A stretch of 30,562 nucleotides of DNA from an uncultured Lysobacteraceae bacterium (GTDB lineage: Bacteria; Pseudomonadota; Gammaproteobacteria; Xanthomonadales; Xanthomonadaceae), in the NCBI GenBank assembly GCA_937897645.1, contig CALCNV010000080.1, positions 1 to 30,562 of the forward strand, given 5' to 3'. Under the pieces are notes generated by a model. That model was given only the letters and a program-made list of their open reading frames with translations, ran no database searches and was not told where the DNA came from. Shown piece by piece: positions 7,205 through 15,062 of this stretch. Each line of letters begins with the position of its first letter. The first letter of the stretch is position 1. The position numbers and the translations under genes are program-made.

Positions 7205-7990
7205 ATGCTCCGTTCGCTCCATCGCCTGATCGCACCCAAGCCACGTCCCGTGGAGCGCGATGAGATTCCGCTTTTGCTCGGCGAAGGCAGCACCGTCGCC
7301 ATCCAGCGCGTGCGCGATCCGCGCGCCAAGCGCATCAAGTTGAGCGTCGATGAACGTGGCGCGCGGTTGACCCTGCCTCTGCGCGCCAGCCTGGTGTCGG
7401 GCGATCGCTTCCTGCACGAACACCGCGACTGGCTGTCGCTGCAGCTGGAAAAATACACGTCGCACGACGCGGTGCCCGCCCTGGTGCGCAACCTCACCCG
7501 CAGCCTGCCGTTGCGTGGCGAAGAACAGCCACTGCATTGGCATGAAGGCCGCTACACCCGCGTGGTGCTGGACGCGGAGGGCGTGCATTTCCACGCGCCG
7601 GCGCGCGCCAGCGACGCCACCCTGCGGCGCGCACTGCGCGAATTCTACGAAGCCGAGGCGCGTGCCGACATCGGCCGCTGGCTGCCCAAATACCTGCCCG
7701 CGCTGCCGCGTGCTCCGACACGCATCCGCCTGAAGGTGATGTCATCGCAATGGGGGTCGCTGAGCCCGGATGGCTCATTGGCACTGGACCTGGCCCTGGT
7801 GCTGGGGCGGGCGTCGGCGTTCGAGTACGTGCTGGTGCACGAACTGTGTCACTTGGTACACGCCAACCATTCGCCCGCGTTCTGGCATGAAGTGGAGGCA
7901 CGTTTCCCCACATGGCCCGACGAGCGTGTGTATTTCCATGCCGAAGGACGCCGTTTGAAGGCCTCGCTGCGCGCCCTGCTCACCGGCTGA
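7205..7990 (+). CDS. YgjP-like (DUF45) metallopeptidase-fold protein
   Basis: A 261-residue protein with the zinc-binding signature VHELCHLVHANHSPAFW: His212, Glu213 and His216 form the HExxH-type core, followed by Asn221 and His222. The preceding block IRLKVMSSQWGSLSPDGSL (RxxxxxWGxxxxxG) is also characteristic of the YgjP/DUF45 family. The fold is that of a SprT/WLM-type metallopeptidase; E. coli YgjP has been described as a UTP pyrophosphatase, so whether this protein cleaves peptides is open. It is cytoplasmic by appearance, with no signal peptide. It is slightly longer than the usual 165-240 residues because of its N-terminal 35 residues. The start at 7205 is the first ATG in the frame; no strong ribosome-binding site is seen. 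Confidence 0.85.
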   Translation: MLRSLHRLIAPKPRPVERDEIPLLLGEGSTVAIQRVRDPRAKRIKLSVDERGARLTLPLRASLVSGDRFLHEHRDWLSLQLEKYTSHDAVPALVRNLTRSLPLRGEEQPLHWHEGRYTRVVLDAEGVHFHAPARASDATLRRALREFYEAEARADIGRWLPKYLPALPRAPTRIRLKVMSSQWGSLSPDGSLALDLALVLGRASAFEYVLVHELCHLVHANHSPAFWHEVEARFPTWPDERVYFHAEGRRLKASLRALLTG

Positions 7991-8093
7991 GCAACACCCG
8001 AAACCTGAGGTTGCGATTTGGCGAACGCGAAGTGTGACGCCCTGCCCCACCATTTGTTCATCAACACACATTGTGTACAGGGGAGCAACACAC

Positions 8094-8672
8094 ATGGCCG
8101 TCGAAGCCAGCTATTGGATGGATCGTGTCAAATCGGTGGAGCCCAGCGCCAAGCGCCTCCACACCGTCACCTTGGTCAGCGTCAGCCAGGAATCGCGCGA
8201 CCTCATCGCCGCGCGTACCGCGCTGTATGCACGTGAGGGACTGAGCCAGGACGAGCTGTACCGCGTCGCGCGTCAACGCAGGAAGGCGGCCGCCCGCACC
8301 CACCTGCCCGGACGCTCCCTGCTGGCGTTGGGCCTGGTGTCCGGCGGCGTGGCGCTCTGCGTCTACGGAAGCACGTTGGCCAACCTGCCCGTCCTGGTGT
8401 CTGGATTTGCGGCTGTGCTGGCCGGCCTGGTCGTGGCCTGCACGCTGTTGGCGGCCAGGCTGGACCCGCAAGTAGGCGAGTTGGCCCGCTACCTGCACGA
8501 TGACGAAACCCCCGCTACGGCCGACGACATCACCGACCTGTCACGCGCCGCGTTGGCCGATCCGGAACTCGGTCGCGCCATCGTGAACTGGTGGAAAGAC
8601 GGCGGTGCGCCGATCCGCAAGCAGGATCTTGCCCTGGTGCAGGCCTTCCAGGACGCCAAGCTGGGACGCTGA
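8094..8672 (+). CDS. Two-helix membrane protein of unknown function
   Basis: A 192-residue protein. The ATG at 8094 has a good ribosome-binding site (GGGGAG about 8 bases upstream), which decides this start over the longer open frame from 8034. Residues 1-73 are hydrophilic and basic. Two membrane helices follow at about 74-92 and 98-121 with only a short turn between them, and then an acidic C-terminal part with the block LSRAALADPELGRAIVNWW. Both ends therefore face the same side, probably the cytoplasm. I do not recognise the family. It is preceded by a short palindromic stretch ACACATTGTGT (8065-8075) and followed by a hairpin shared with the convergent hydrolase gene. Confidence 0.75.
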   Translation: MAVEASYWMDRVKSVEPSAKRLHTVTLVSVSQESRDLIAARTALYAREGLSQDELYRVARQRRKAAARTHLPGRSLLALGLVSGGVALCVYGSTLANLPVLVSGFAAVLAGLVVACTLLAARLDPQVGELARYLHDDETPATADDITDLSRAALADPELGRAIVNWWKDGGAPIRKQDLALVQAFQDAKLGR

Positions 8673-8678
8673 ACGCTC

Positions 8679-8701
8679 AGGCGCGCCTTGTTCGCGCGCC
8701 T
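8679..8701. terminator. Hairpin between convergent genes, likely shared terminator
   Basis: AGGCGCGC (8679-8686) pairs perfectly with GCGCGCCT (8694-8701) around a 7-base loop. It begins 7 bases after the stop codon of the membrane-protein gene and lies 14 bases from the stop codon of the minus-strand hydrolase. No long T-run follows on either side, so it is a strong hairpin but not a canonical terminator. Confidence 0.5.
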
Positions 8702-8714
8702 CGGCTGGACCCGC

Positions 8715-9560
8715 TTACTGGAAAAAGCCCTTGATGACACGGGCCACGGCCGCCGGCGTTTCCATGTGCAGGTGGTGGGTGCCGTCCATGACGAAGAGTT
8801 CGCCCCGCGGCAGCAAGCCGGCACGTTCGCTGCGTAGCGGCTCCGGAAGATAGACCTGGGGTGGACTGGCGAAGATGACCCGCGTGGGGCATTCAATGCC
8901 GGCGATCACTTCGCGCACCTGCGGCTCGGTGAAACGCTGCAACGTGGGCAGGGTCAGGCGCGGATCGCTGCTCCACACATAGCCCTCATCCTGCGCCACC
9001 ACGCCACGCTCGACTAGCAGGCGTGCGCAGGGTTCGCTCAACTGGTTGGCCTGCATGCGCGCACGGATCGGCGCGGCCAGGTCCGGGAACACGCGCAATG
9101 CCTTGGAACGTAACGCACGTGCGGCGGCCATGCTGTCGCGCAGCCGGGCCGTGGTACGTCCCGGCTCATCGGCCAGCGCACCCAATGCTTCGATCGCCAC
9201 CAGGCGATCGATACGTTGCGGAACCGACGCCGACAACAGGCTGGCGATGCCGGCGCCCATGGAATGCCCGAGCAGGCCGAAGCGCTCCCAGCCCAGCGCG
9301 TCGGCCACGTCCAGGATGGCGTTCATGGTGACCACGAAGGTGTATTCCGCACCCGGCCCAAGGTGGGCACTGCGGCCGTGGCCCGGCAGGTCCAGCAGGA
9401 CCAGGTCAAGTTCGGGAAACTGTTCCGCCAAAGGCACGAAGCTCGCCGCGTTGTCCAGCCAGCCGTGCAGGGCCAGTACCTTGGGACCGTGCGGATTGCC
9501 TGCACGCAGGCCGGTGAGGCGACCCAGCGTGATGTCGAACGCGACTTCCTGCAGGTTCAT
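8715..9560 (-). CDS. Alpha/beta hydrolase
   Basis: A 281-residue alpha/beta-hydrolase. The oxyanion segment LALHGWLDNAASF is at residues 29-41, the strand-turn LDLPGHGRS at 57-64, and the nucleophile elbow GHSMG with Ser100 at 98-102. The catalytic histidine is most likely in the GTHHLHME segment (residues 260-267), and the acid is probably in the preceding strand. There is no signal peptide, so it is cytoplasmic. The length and the GWLDNAASF motif fit the epoxide hydrolase/MhpC-like group (serine hydrolase-like proteins); the substrate cannot be told. The start codon overlaps the hemH stop by 4 bases (ATGA), so the two genes are translationally coupled, though a functional link to haem synthesis is not evident. 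Confidence 0.88.
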   Translation of the reverse strand: MNLQEVAFDITLGRLTGLRAGNPHGPKVLALHGWLDNAASFVPLAEQFPELDLVLLDLPGHGRSAHLGPGAEYTFVVTMNAILDVADALGWERFGLLGHSMGAGIASLLSASVPQRIDRLVAIEALGALADEPGRTTARLRDSMAAARALRSKALRVFPDLAAPIRARMQANQLSEPCARLLVERGVVAQDEGYVWSSDPRLTLPTLQRFTEPQVREVIAGIECPTRVIFASPPQVYLPEPLRSERAGLLPRGELFVMDGTHHLHMETPAAVARVIKGFFQ

Positions 9561-10546
9561 TCGCGCGCGGCCATGCGGCGCTGCGCGAGCGCGGCAAGTG
9601 CACCGGCATGTGCGTCGGAATCGTTGAGGCAGGGGATGTAGCGCAACTCACCGCCCTTCTCCGCGAAGCCTTCGGCGAACTGCATCGCCACTTCTTCCAG
9701 GGTTTCCAGGCAATCCACGGCAAAGCCCGGGCAGACCACGTCCACCTGGCGCAGGCCGCGTTCGGCCAGCACCTCCAGCATCGTGTCGGTGGACGGCAGC
9801 AGCCAGCGCTCCTTGCCGAAACGCGACTGGTAGGTCAGCGTCCATTCGTCCGCCGACAGGCCCAGCGCCGCGGCGATGTCACGCACGCTGGCCTCGCAAC
9901 GCTTCGGATACGGATCGCCCGCGTCGGCGATGCGCTGCGGCAGGCCGTGGAAGGAAAACAGCAGGTGCTCGCCGCTGCCGTTTTTCTCACGCCACAGGCG
10001 GATGGAATCCGCAATGGCGACCAGCCAGCGCGGATCGGTGGAATAGTCGTCGATCATGCGCACCGACAGCCCGCTGCCGTCGCGTGCGAGTACGTCGGCG
10101 ATGGATGCCGTGGTGGTGGTGGAATACTGCGGATACAGCGGCAGCGCCACCACGCGTTCGACGCCTTCCGCGCGCAATCCGTCCAGCACCGACTGCAGGG
10201 CGGGCTGGCCGTAGCGCATGGCGTGTACCACGCGCAGGGTCGGCAAGTGCGCCTGCATGGCCGTGGCCAGCCGCTGCGTATGGACGGCAAGTGGCGAGCC
10301 TTCCGGCAACCAGATCTTGGCGTACTTGGCGGCCGCCTTCGGCCCGCGCAAGGGCAGGATCACGAAGTGCAACAGCGGGCACCACAGCCAACGGGTCAGC
10401 TGCACCACGCGATGGTCATGCAGGAATTCGGCCAGGTAACGTCGCACCGCCTTGGCCGTCGGCGCCTCCGGCGTACCCAGGTTGACGATGACCACGGCCT
10501 GCGTCGGCATTGCGATGGAAGAAGTCGGCTGGGAAGGTCCTGGCAT
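9557..10546 (-). CDS. hemH: Ferrochelatase HemH
   Basis: HemH inserts ferrous iron into protoporphyrin IX, the last step of protohaem synthesis, at the inner face of the cytoplasmic membrane. The N-terminal block VVIVNLGTPEAP, the central LPLYPQYSTTTTAS, and LLFSFHGLP with the metal-site His200 are diagnostic, and VVCPGFAVDCLETLEEV near the C-terminus carries the conserved glutamate. From 10546 the protein has 329 residues; a second in-frame ATG at 10510 would give 317, close to E. coli (320), and either could be the true start because neither has a clear ribosome-binding site. The alpha/beta hydrolase gene follows with a 4-base overlap. Upstream lies the nested REP region. Confidence 0.95.
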   Translation of the reverse strand: MPGPSQPTSSIAMPTQAVVIVNLGTPEAPTAKAVRRYLAEFLHDHRVVQLTRWLWCPLLHFVILPLRGPKAAAKYAKIWLPEGSPLAVHTQRLATAMQAHLPTLRVVHAMRYGQPALQSVLDGLRAEGVERVVALPLYPQYSTTTTASIADVLARDGSGLSVRMIDDYSTDPRWLVAIADSIRLWREKNGSGEHLLFSFHGLPQRIADAGDPYPKRCEASVRDIAAALGLSADEWTLTYQSRFGKERWLLPSTDTMLEVLAERGLRQVDVVCPGFAVDCLETLEEVAMQFAEGFAEKGGELRYIPCLNDSDAHAGALAALAQRRMAARE

Positions 10547-10592
10547 CGCACTATGATGCCAGATGCACCTTCGATCACTGCGTGCGAGCGGT

Positions 10593-10775
10593 TGTGGGAG
10601 CGGTGCCCCACCGCGAGCTTTTTACTCGTGAACCCGCGCGTAGCCGTATGCCCAGGGATTAGTCCTTGTAGATCCGAGCGTGCTCGGATGCTCTTGCTCT
10701 TTCGCAAACAGCATCCGAGCACGCTCGGACCTACAAAAGCCATGCAGGAGCTCGCGGCGGGACGCCGCTCCCACA
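10593..10775. repeat. REP pair (outer), interrupted by another REP pair
   Basis: The arms 10593-10619 and 10749-10775 pair imperfectly over 27 bases. The right arm is identical to the GCGGCGTCCCGCCGC family at 1111-1193; the left arm carries changes (GCGGTGCCCCACCGC) that keep part of its own internal pairing. The spacing between the arms is 129 bases, against 25-40 in the sister copies, because another REP pair lies in the loop. Confidence 0.85.
10667..10735. repeat. REP pair (inner), TCCGAGCGTGCTCGGA hairpin
   Basis: The 26-base arms 10667-10692 and 10710-10735 differ at one position from perfect complementarity. Each has the outer head TGTAG followed by TCCGAGC-GT-GCTCGGA, itself a hairpin. 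The whole pair lies inside the loop of the outer REP pair at 10593-10775. Confidence 0.9.
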
Positions 10776-10909
10776 CTGACTTCTATTGGTGCTGCGACGG
10801 CGAAAACTCATCGCCGATTCACGCGGCCGCGACTAGGCTCGGTTTTCAACGCGTTAGCGCGTCTTCCTGCGAATCCACCTTGCCAACACTTTCCCCCGCG
10901 GAGCACACC

Positions 10910-11788
10910 ATGCCTGTCCAGCGCCCCATTCGAGGATCGCGCCTGCCGCGCCTTGCCGTCCTGCTGCTCGCCAGCCTGTCCGTCGGCCACGCATGGGCCG
11001 GCCCCGTGGAAGACAAGCGCGCCAGTGATGCAGTGCGCGTCCTGAATGAAATCCAGCAGATCCCCGAACAGGGCATTCCCGACAAGCTGCTGGACGAAGG
11101 CAAGGCGGTGGTGGTGATTCCAGACACCCTGAAAGTCGGCCTGGTGCTGGGCGGACGCCGTGGCCACGGCCTGTTGTCGGTCAAGAACCCGGATGGCAGC
11201 TGGTCGCAACCGGTGTTCGTCAAGCTCACCGGCGGCAGCATCGGCTTCCAGGCCGGCGTGCAGTCGTCGGACGTGGTGCTGGTGTTCCGCAACGACCGCA
11301 ACCTGGACAACATCGTCAACGGCAAGTTCACCCTCGGCGCCGATGCGGGCGTGGCCGCCGGCCCGGTCGGTCGCAATGCGTCGGCCTCCACCGATGGCCA
11401 GCTGAAGGCCGAGATCTGGTCGTGGTCGCGGGCGCGCGGCCTGTTCGCCGGCGTTGCGCTCGACGGTGCCGTGCTGCAGATCGATGACGACGCCAACACC
11501 GCCGTATATGGCAGCGCCGCCACCCCGCGCGCGATCTTCGAAGGCCGCGCGGGTGCGCCCTCGGACGCCGTAGTCGGTTTCCGCGACCAGCTGGAAGAAG
11601 CCACCGCCACCGCCCGCGCCGCCCGTAACGAAGGCAGCCTGCCGGCCGGAACTCCGGTCGCTGCGCCGGTGGTGGTCACCGCACCTGCGACGACCACGCC
11701 TGCCGCAGGCGCGGCCCAGACCCAGGGTTTCCAGCCGGTGGCCGAGGGCGAAATCCGCAGCGAGCCACTGGAATCCACCACGCCGTGA
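10910..11788 (+). CDS. Secreted SYLF/Ysc84-domain lipid-binding protein
   Basis: A 292-residue protein with a Sec signal peptide (residues 1-30, cleavage predicted after AWA). The mature part is a SYLF (Ysc84) domain: KLLDEGKAVVVIPDTLKVGL, GGRRGHGLLSVK, FVKLTGGSIGFQAG, VVLVFRN, GADAGVAAGPVGRN, and the ending EIWSWSRARGLFAGVALDGA. Bacterial members are periplasmic or outer-membrane-associated, bind lipid, and have no known enzyme activity. The C-terminal 60 residues are alanine, threonine and proline rich and lack family similarity. The ATG at 10910 follows a GGAG site by about 6 bases; the frame is open far upstream, but only as a shadow of hemH and REP DNA. It lies upstream of tatABC, separated by 80 bases. 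Confidence 0.9.
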   Translation: MPVQRPIRGSRLPRLAVLLLASLSVGHAWAGPVEDKRASDAVRVLNEIQQIPEQGIPDKLLDEGKAVVVIPDTLKVGLVLGGRRGHGLLSVKNPDGSWSQPVFVKLTGGSIGFQAGVQSSDVVLVFRNDRNLDNIVNGKFTLGADAGVAAGPVGRNASASTDGQLKAEIWSWSRARGLFAGVALDGAVLQIDDDANTAVYGSAATPRAIFEGRAGAPSDAVVGFRDQLEEATATARAARNEGSLPAGTPVAAPVVVTAPATTTPAAGAAQTQGFQPVAEGEIRSEPLESTTP

Positions 11789-11868
11789 TGCAAATGCAGG
11801 CCGGTTTCGCACCTTGCCGGGCCGCGCCTGCGTTATCCTGACATCCCTCATTTTTTTGCGAGCACACC

Positions 11869-12090
11869 ATGGGCGGTTTGAGCATCTGGCATTGGATCAT
11901 CGTGCTGGTGGTAGTGCTGCTGGTATTCGGCACCAAGCGCTTGCGTGGCGCAGGCCAGGACCTTGGCGAAGCCGTCAAGGGCTTCAAGAAGGGCATGAAG
12001 GACGACGACAAGCCCGCCGGCCAGCTGGGTGATGACACCCGCAGCGACAAAACCAGCGAATCCAAGGAACGCGACCGCGACGCGCAGTGA
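11869..12090 (+). CDS. tatA: Sec-independent protein translocase subunit TatA
   Basis: TatA oligomerises to form the conducting part of the twin-arginine translocase, which exports folded proteins across the inner membrane. The 73-residue protein has one membrane helix (about residues 7-21, IWHWIIVLVVVLLVFG), the invariant FGTKRL turn, and the amphipathic helix LRGAGQDLGEAVKGFKKGM. A charged tail follows. It is the first gene of tatABC, with 21 bases to tatB. A TATCCT at 11834-11839 could be its -10 box, with a leader of about 25 bases. Confidence 0.96.
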   Translation: MGGLSIWHWIIVLVVVLLVFGTKRLRGAGQDLGEAVKGFKKGMKDDDKPAGQLGDDTRSDKTSESKERDRDAQ

Positions 12091-12111
12091 CGTTGCGGCA
12101 CTGATCCCGCC

Positions 12112-12495
12112 ATGTTCGGCATCAGCAGCGGCGAGCTGTTCTTCGTTGCCCTCGTCGCATTGATCGTGCTTGGGCCTGAGCGGCTGCCCAAGGTCACCCG
12201 CTTCGCCGGGCTGTGGGTGCGCCGCGCACGCACGCAATGGAATTCGGTGAAGGACGAGCTGGAACGCGAGCTCGCCGCCGACGAACTCAAGCGCAGCCTG
12301 CAGGACGCACAGACCGCCTTGCGCGACACCGAGCAACAAATCCGGGACAGCGGCGCCGAGGCCAAGCGCGAGTTCGACGACATGCGTGCCGCCGTACGCT
12401 CGCAACCCGACGTGGCGGCAATGGATCCGCCCGCAGCCCCTACCGACCCCGTGGTACCCAACGAAGGCGAGGGCGATGAACCGCGCAACGCCTGA
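12112..12495 (+). CDS. tatB: Sec-independent protein translocase subunit TatB
   Basis: TatB joins TatC in the receptor complex that binds twin-arginine signal peptides. The 127-residue protein begins MFGISSGELFFVALVALIVL, a short N-terminal membrane helix, followed by the TatB signature LGPERLPKV and a long amphipathic and coiled helix (residues about 35-100). The C-terminus is proline rich. The glutamate near the start of the helix (Glu8) is characteristic of TatB as against TatA. Its end overlaps the tatC start by 20 bases. Confidence 0.96.
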   Translation: MFGISSGELFFVALVALIVLGPERLPKVTRFAGLWVRRARTQWNSVKDELERELAADELKRSLQDAQTALRDTEQQIRDSGAEAKREFDDMRAAVRSQPDVAAMDPPAAPTDPVVPNEGEGDEPRNA

Positions 12496-13228
12496 GCACG
12501 AAGCCGAATCCAGCCTGATGGGCCACCTGATCGAACTGCGCGCACGCCTGCTGCGCGGCGCGATTGGCGTGGGTGTCATGCTGCTGGTGCTGCTGCCCTT
12601 CACCCGTGACATCTACACCTGGCTGGCGGGCCCGCTGATGGCGCACCTGCCCGCCGGGCAGACCCTGATCGCCGTTGACCCGGCGGGTGCGTTCTTCGCC
12701 CCGGTCAAACTGACCTTCATGCTGGCCATCTTCCTGGCCGTGCCGTGGCTGCTGTACCAGGCCTGGGCCTTCGTGGCGCCGGGCCTGTACCAGCGCGAAC
12801 GACGCCTGGCCCTGCCGCTGCTGGGTTCTGCGGTGGTCCTGTTCTACGCGGGCTGCGCGTTCGCCTATTTCCTGGTGTTGCCCACGGTGTTCGGCTTCCT
12901 CGTGCATTTCAAGCCGGACGTGATCGCAGTGACGCCGGACGCCAGCGCCTACCTGGATTTCGTGGTGGTGATCTTCTTCGCCTTCGGCGCGAGTTTCGAA
13001 TTGCCGGTGGCGCTGGTGATCCTGGTGCTGCTGGGCTGGGTCACGCCCGCGCAGCTGAAGGAATCACGCGGCTATGCGCTGGTCGGCATCTTCGTGCTGG
13101 CCGCCATCATCACCCCGCCCGACGTGGTGTCGCAGTTGATGCTGGCCATCCCCATGTACCTGCTCTACGAAGCCGGCATCCTGGCCTCGCAGTGGGTCAC
13201 GCCGCGGACGCCCAAAGAAACTGCCTGA
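12476..13228 (+). CDS. tatC: Sec-independent protein translocase subunit TatC
   Basis: TatC is the six-helix membrane protein that recognises the twin-arginine motif. The 250-residue protein has the N-terminal signature LMGHLIELRARLLRG, in which the Glu is needed for signal binding, the periplasmic FFAPVKLTF, the loop QAWAFVAPGLYQRER, and FGASFELPV with the conserved mid-membrane glutamate. All six membrane helices can be followed. The ATG at 12476 matches the family N-terminus and overlaps tatB by 20 bases, so the genes are likely translationally coupled. The frame is open back to 12386. The gene is followed by a perfect REP pair that separates it from the convergent BPSS1780-type gene. Confidence 0.97.
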   Translation: MNRATPEHEAESSLMGHLIELRARLLRGAIGVGVMLLVLLPFTRDIYTWLAGPLMAHLPAGQTLIAVDPAGAFFAPVKLTFMLAIFLAVPWLLYQAWAFVAPGLYQRERRLALPLLGSAVVLFYAGCAFAYFLVLPTVFGFLVHFKPDVIAVTPDASAYLDFVVVIFFAFGASFELPVALVILVLLGWVTPAQLKESRGYALVGIFVLAAIITPPDVVSQLMLAIPMYLLYEAGILASQWVTPRTPKETA

Positions 13229-13234
13229 CCGAAC

Positions 13235-13317
13235 CGGTAGGAGCGCCCCATGGGCGCGAGCTTTTGATGTTTGCGGGTAACGCTACAAAAGCTCGCGCCC
13301 ATGGGGCGCTCCTACCG
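13235..13317. repeat. REP pair, GTAGGAGC head, GCGCCCCATGGGCGC hairpin
   Basis: Two perfectly complementary 32-base arms (13235-13266 and 13286-13317) surround a 19-base loop. Each arm has the GGTAGGAGC head and a self-complementary stem GCGCCC-AT-GGGCGC. It lies between the stop codons of the convergent tatC and BPSS1780-type genes, where it can serve as a bidirectional terminator; a TTTT follows the stem on the left arm. Confidence 0.92.
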
Positions 13318-13321
13318 GGCT

Positions 13322-14209
13322 TCAGGCTTCGAAATGGGTAGCGGGTGCGGCGACGTCGGTGGTCGTGGCGGCTTCGGTTGCGCCCAGCATCTGCCGCCAG
13401 GCGTGGTAGACCGAACCCGCCAGCAGCGGCATCAGCACGCCCATCATCAACAAGTTGGACAACCAGATCGCGGCAGTCTGGCCGGCGACCAACTGTACCG
13501 TCATCGACAGCAGCTGCACGCCGAAGCTGATCGCGAACAAGGCCACGAACAGCAGCAGGTAGAACACCACCATCGCCGACAGGTTGTGCAGGCAGGCGCG
13601 GAAGCTGTTGCGCATGGCGTCGAAACCGCCGCGGCCGCCGAATACGATGTCCGGCACCGCCACGAAGGTAAACAGGCTGACCGCGATCACCACCGCGAAC
13701 AGCATCAGCATCCACAGGAACAGGCGACCCACCGGCAGGCTGCGCATCAGTTCCGGATCCGGCTGGCCACCGGCCTGTGCCGTCGCCTGCAGGGTGGTCA
13801 TCACTTCGCCGAGCTTCTGCAGTTCGGCCGGGCCGATCATCAGCACCAGCAGCAGGCCGAGCACCAGTACCGCCGCCAGCTGTGGCAGCAGGGTCGCCAG
13901 CACGCTGCCCGTCTGTTCGCTGCGCACGAAGTGGAACAGGTGTGCAGACTGTGCCGCACGCCCTTCGTCTACTTCGCGCACCGCCCACAGCAGTCCTGCG
14001 AACAGCAGCGGCCCGACGATGCCCAATACGAGCTGCAGCAACATGCCCACGCTGGCGTTCACCGTCATCAGCTGCACGCCCAGCAGGGACAGCACGCCCC
14101 AGATCACGCCCAGCAAGCCCAGCGCCAGCGGCGCCTTGCGCAACAGCGCGAAACCGCCCAGCAGCCATTCCGCGCCGGCGCTGGCTGGCACCTTGTTGAT
14201 CGTCGACAT
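13322..14209 (-). CDS. BPSS1780-family membrane protein
   Basis: A 295-residue integral membrane protein. The N-terminal block AGAEWLLGGFALLRKAPLAL, the motif VVIAVSLFTFVAVPDIVF and the GFDAMRNSFRACLHNLSAM block fit the BPSS1780 family of uncharacterised membrane proteins. About six helices are visible, near residues 29-48, 53-75, 103-126, 165-186, 213-238 and 248-265. The function is unknown. The ATG at 14209 is chosen as the first in the frame. The gene ends 4 bases from the REP pair behind tatC. The upstream glutamine amidotransferase gene runs in the same direction with 42 bases between, so they may form one transcription unit. Confidence 0.82.
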   Translation of the reverse strand: MSTINKVPASAGAEWLLGGFALLRKAPLALGLLGVIWGVLSLLGVQLMTVNASVGMLLQLVLGIVGPLLFAGLLWAVREVDEGRAAQSAHLFHFVRSEQTGSVLATLLPQLAAVLVLGLLLVLMIGPAELQKLGEVMTTLQATAQAGGQPDPELMRSLPVGRLFLWMLMLFAVVIAVSLFTFVAVPDIVFGGRGGFDAMRNSFRACLHNLSAMVVFYLLLFVALFAISFGVQLLSMTVQLVAGQTAAIWLSNLLMMGVLMPLLAGSVYHAWRQMLGATEAATTTDVAAPATHFEA

Positions 14210-14251
14210 GCAGGGGTTCCGAGGGTTCTGGGTGGTGAAGGAGGAAGAAGA

Positions 14252-14989
14252 TCAGCCTGCGTGCAGGCCGCGCGCATGCTTGACGAAGCGTCGCAACAGT
14301 TTGCGCGCTTGCGGCGCGGCGGTCACGTCGCGGGCGATGGTGGTCGGGCAGCGCCCGGCTTTCTTCAGCTCGTCACCGCGGAAGGCAACGTAGCCACGCA
14401 TGTGGTGGGTGGCGAATTCGGGATGGAACTGCACCCCCCACGCGCGGTCGCGCCAACGGAAGGCATGGCAGTCGTCCTGTTCCGATTTCGCCAGCACCGT
14501 CGCGCCTTCCGGCGGACGCAGGACGGTCTGCACGTGCGTCGCGTGGGCAGGAAAACTCAACGGCAGGCCGGAAAACAGGGGATCGTCCTGCGCCGGCGGA
14601 TGCAGGTCGATGGCGACGGTGCCGGATTCACGCCCGGCGGGGTTATAGGCGACTTCGCCGCCCAGCGCGTGCGCCAGCAACTGGTGCCCGTAGCAGATGC
14701 CCAGCAGCGACATGCCTTCGTGGGCCGCATCGCGCAGCCAGTCGGCGCTGCGTTCGCTCCACTCGGCCTTGTCGGTGACCATCGCTGCCGAGCCGGTGAC
14801 GATGACCCCGGCGAAGCCTTCGCGCCGCGGCAGCGGATCGCCCTGCTCCACGTTGACCACCACGGCTTCGCTGGCTTCCAGCCCGGCGGCCACGCGAATC
14901 CAGTGCGGAAAGCGGCCGTAACGGCGAAGCCGCAGGGCGGGCTGGCCGGTTTCGACGATCAGGAACGGGGCTTTGTGGTGGGTATTCAC
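14252..14989 (-). CDS. Class I glutamine amidotransferase
   Basis: A 245-residue stand-alone glutamine amidotransferase of the GuaA-like class I type. The nucleophile elbow LLGICYGHQLLA carries Cys99, and the catalytic partners His189 and Glu191 are in GVQFHPEF. These enzymes release ammonia from glutamine for a synthase partner; here no synthase is fused or adjacent, so the acceptor is unknown (relatives include gamma-glutamyl-gamma-aminobutyrate hydrolase-like and GMP synthase-like proteins). The start is taken as the GTG at 14989, which puts the first conserved strand (FLIVETGQ) at residue 9. The frame is open to 15103, but a start there would overlap the glyQ coding region. It is divergent from glyQ with 73 bases between the start codons. 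Confidence 0.85.
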   Translation of the reverse strand: MNTHHKAPFLIVETGQPALRLRRYGRFPHWIRVAAGLEASEAVVVNVEQGDPLPRREGFAGVIVTGSAAMVTDKAEWSERSADWLRDAAHEGMSLLGICYGHQLLAHALGGEVAYNPAGRESGTVAIDLHPPAQDDPLFSGLPLSFPAHATHVQTVLRPPEGATVLAKSEQDDCHAFRWRDRAWGVQFHPEFATHHMRGYVAFRGDELKKAGRCPTTIARDVTAAPQARKLLRRFVKHARGLHAG

Positions 14990-15025
14990 AGCGGGAACAT
15001 GAGGCCGGTCAGTGGCTTGCGCCCT

Positions 15026-15031
15026 TATACT
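15026..15031 (+). promoter_or_regulatory. Possible -10 element of glyQ (TATACT)
   Basis: TATACT lies 31 bases before the glyQ ATG in the 73-base gap shared with the divergent amidotransferase gene. The predicted leader would be about 25 bases. The -35 region is weak. This is the best match in the gap. Confidence 0.45.
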
Positions 15032-15062
15032 AGCCCGCTTTTCCGCACTGCAATAAAACCTG

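Larger units (their letters stand above)
10547..10909. other. 363-base gap occupied by nested REP elements
   Basis: No gene is seen in this stretch between the divergent hemH and SYLF-domain genes. Its middle (10593-10775) is filled by a REP pair that contains a second, different REP pair. The remaining bases on both sides must hold the promoters of both genes. A TATGATGCC stretch near 10551 could contain a minus-strand -10 region for hemH, but I cannot place it firmly. Confidence 0.6.

Noticed and set aside
9608..10909. Upstream extension of the SYLF-domain gene frame
   Set aside because: It runs antisense through hemH and through REP DNA; the signal peptide at 10910 gives the real start.
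10547..10909. A small RNA gene in the hemH upstream gap
   Set aside because: The strong secondary structure is fully explained by two nested REP pairs; no promoter plus terminator arrangement is visible.
11814..11839. A full sigma-70 promoter for tatA (TTGCCG and TATCCT)
   Set aside because: The spacer would be only 14 bases, too short for a normal promoter; only the -10-like box is mentioned under tatA.
13271..15061. Long plus-strand open frame over the BPSS1780 and amidotransferase genes
   Set aside because: Its protein is Gln/His/Arg rich with no motif, and both minus-strand genes are well supported.
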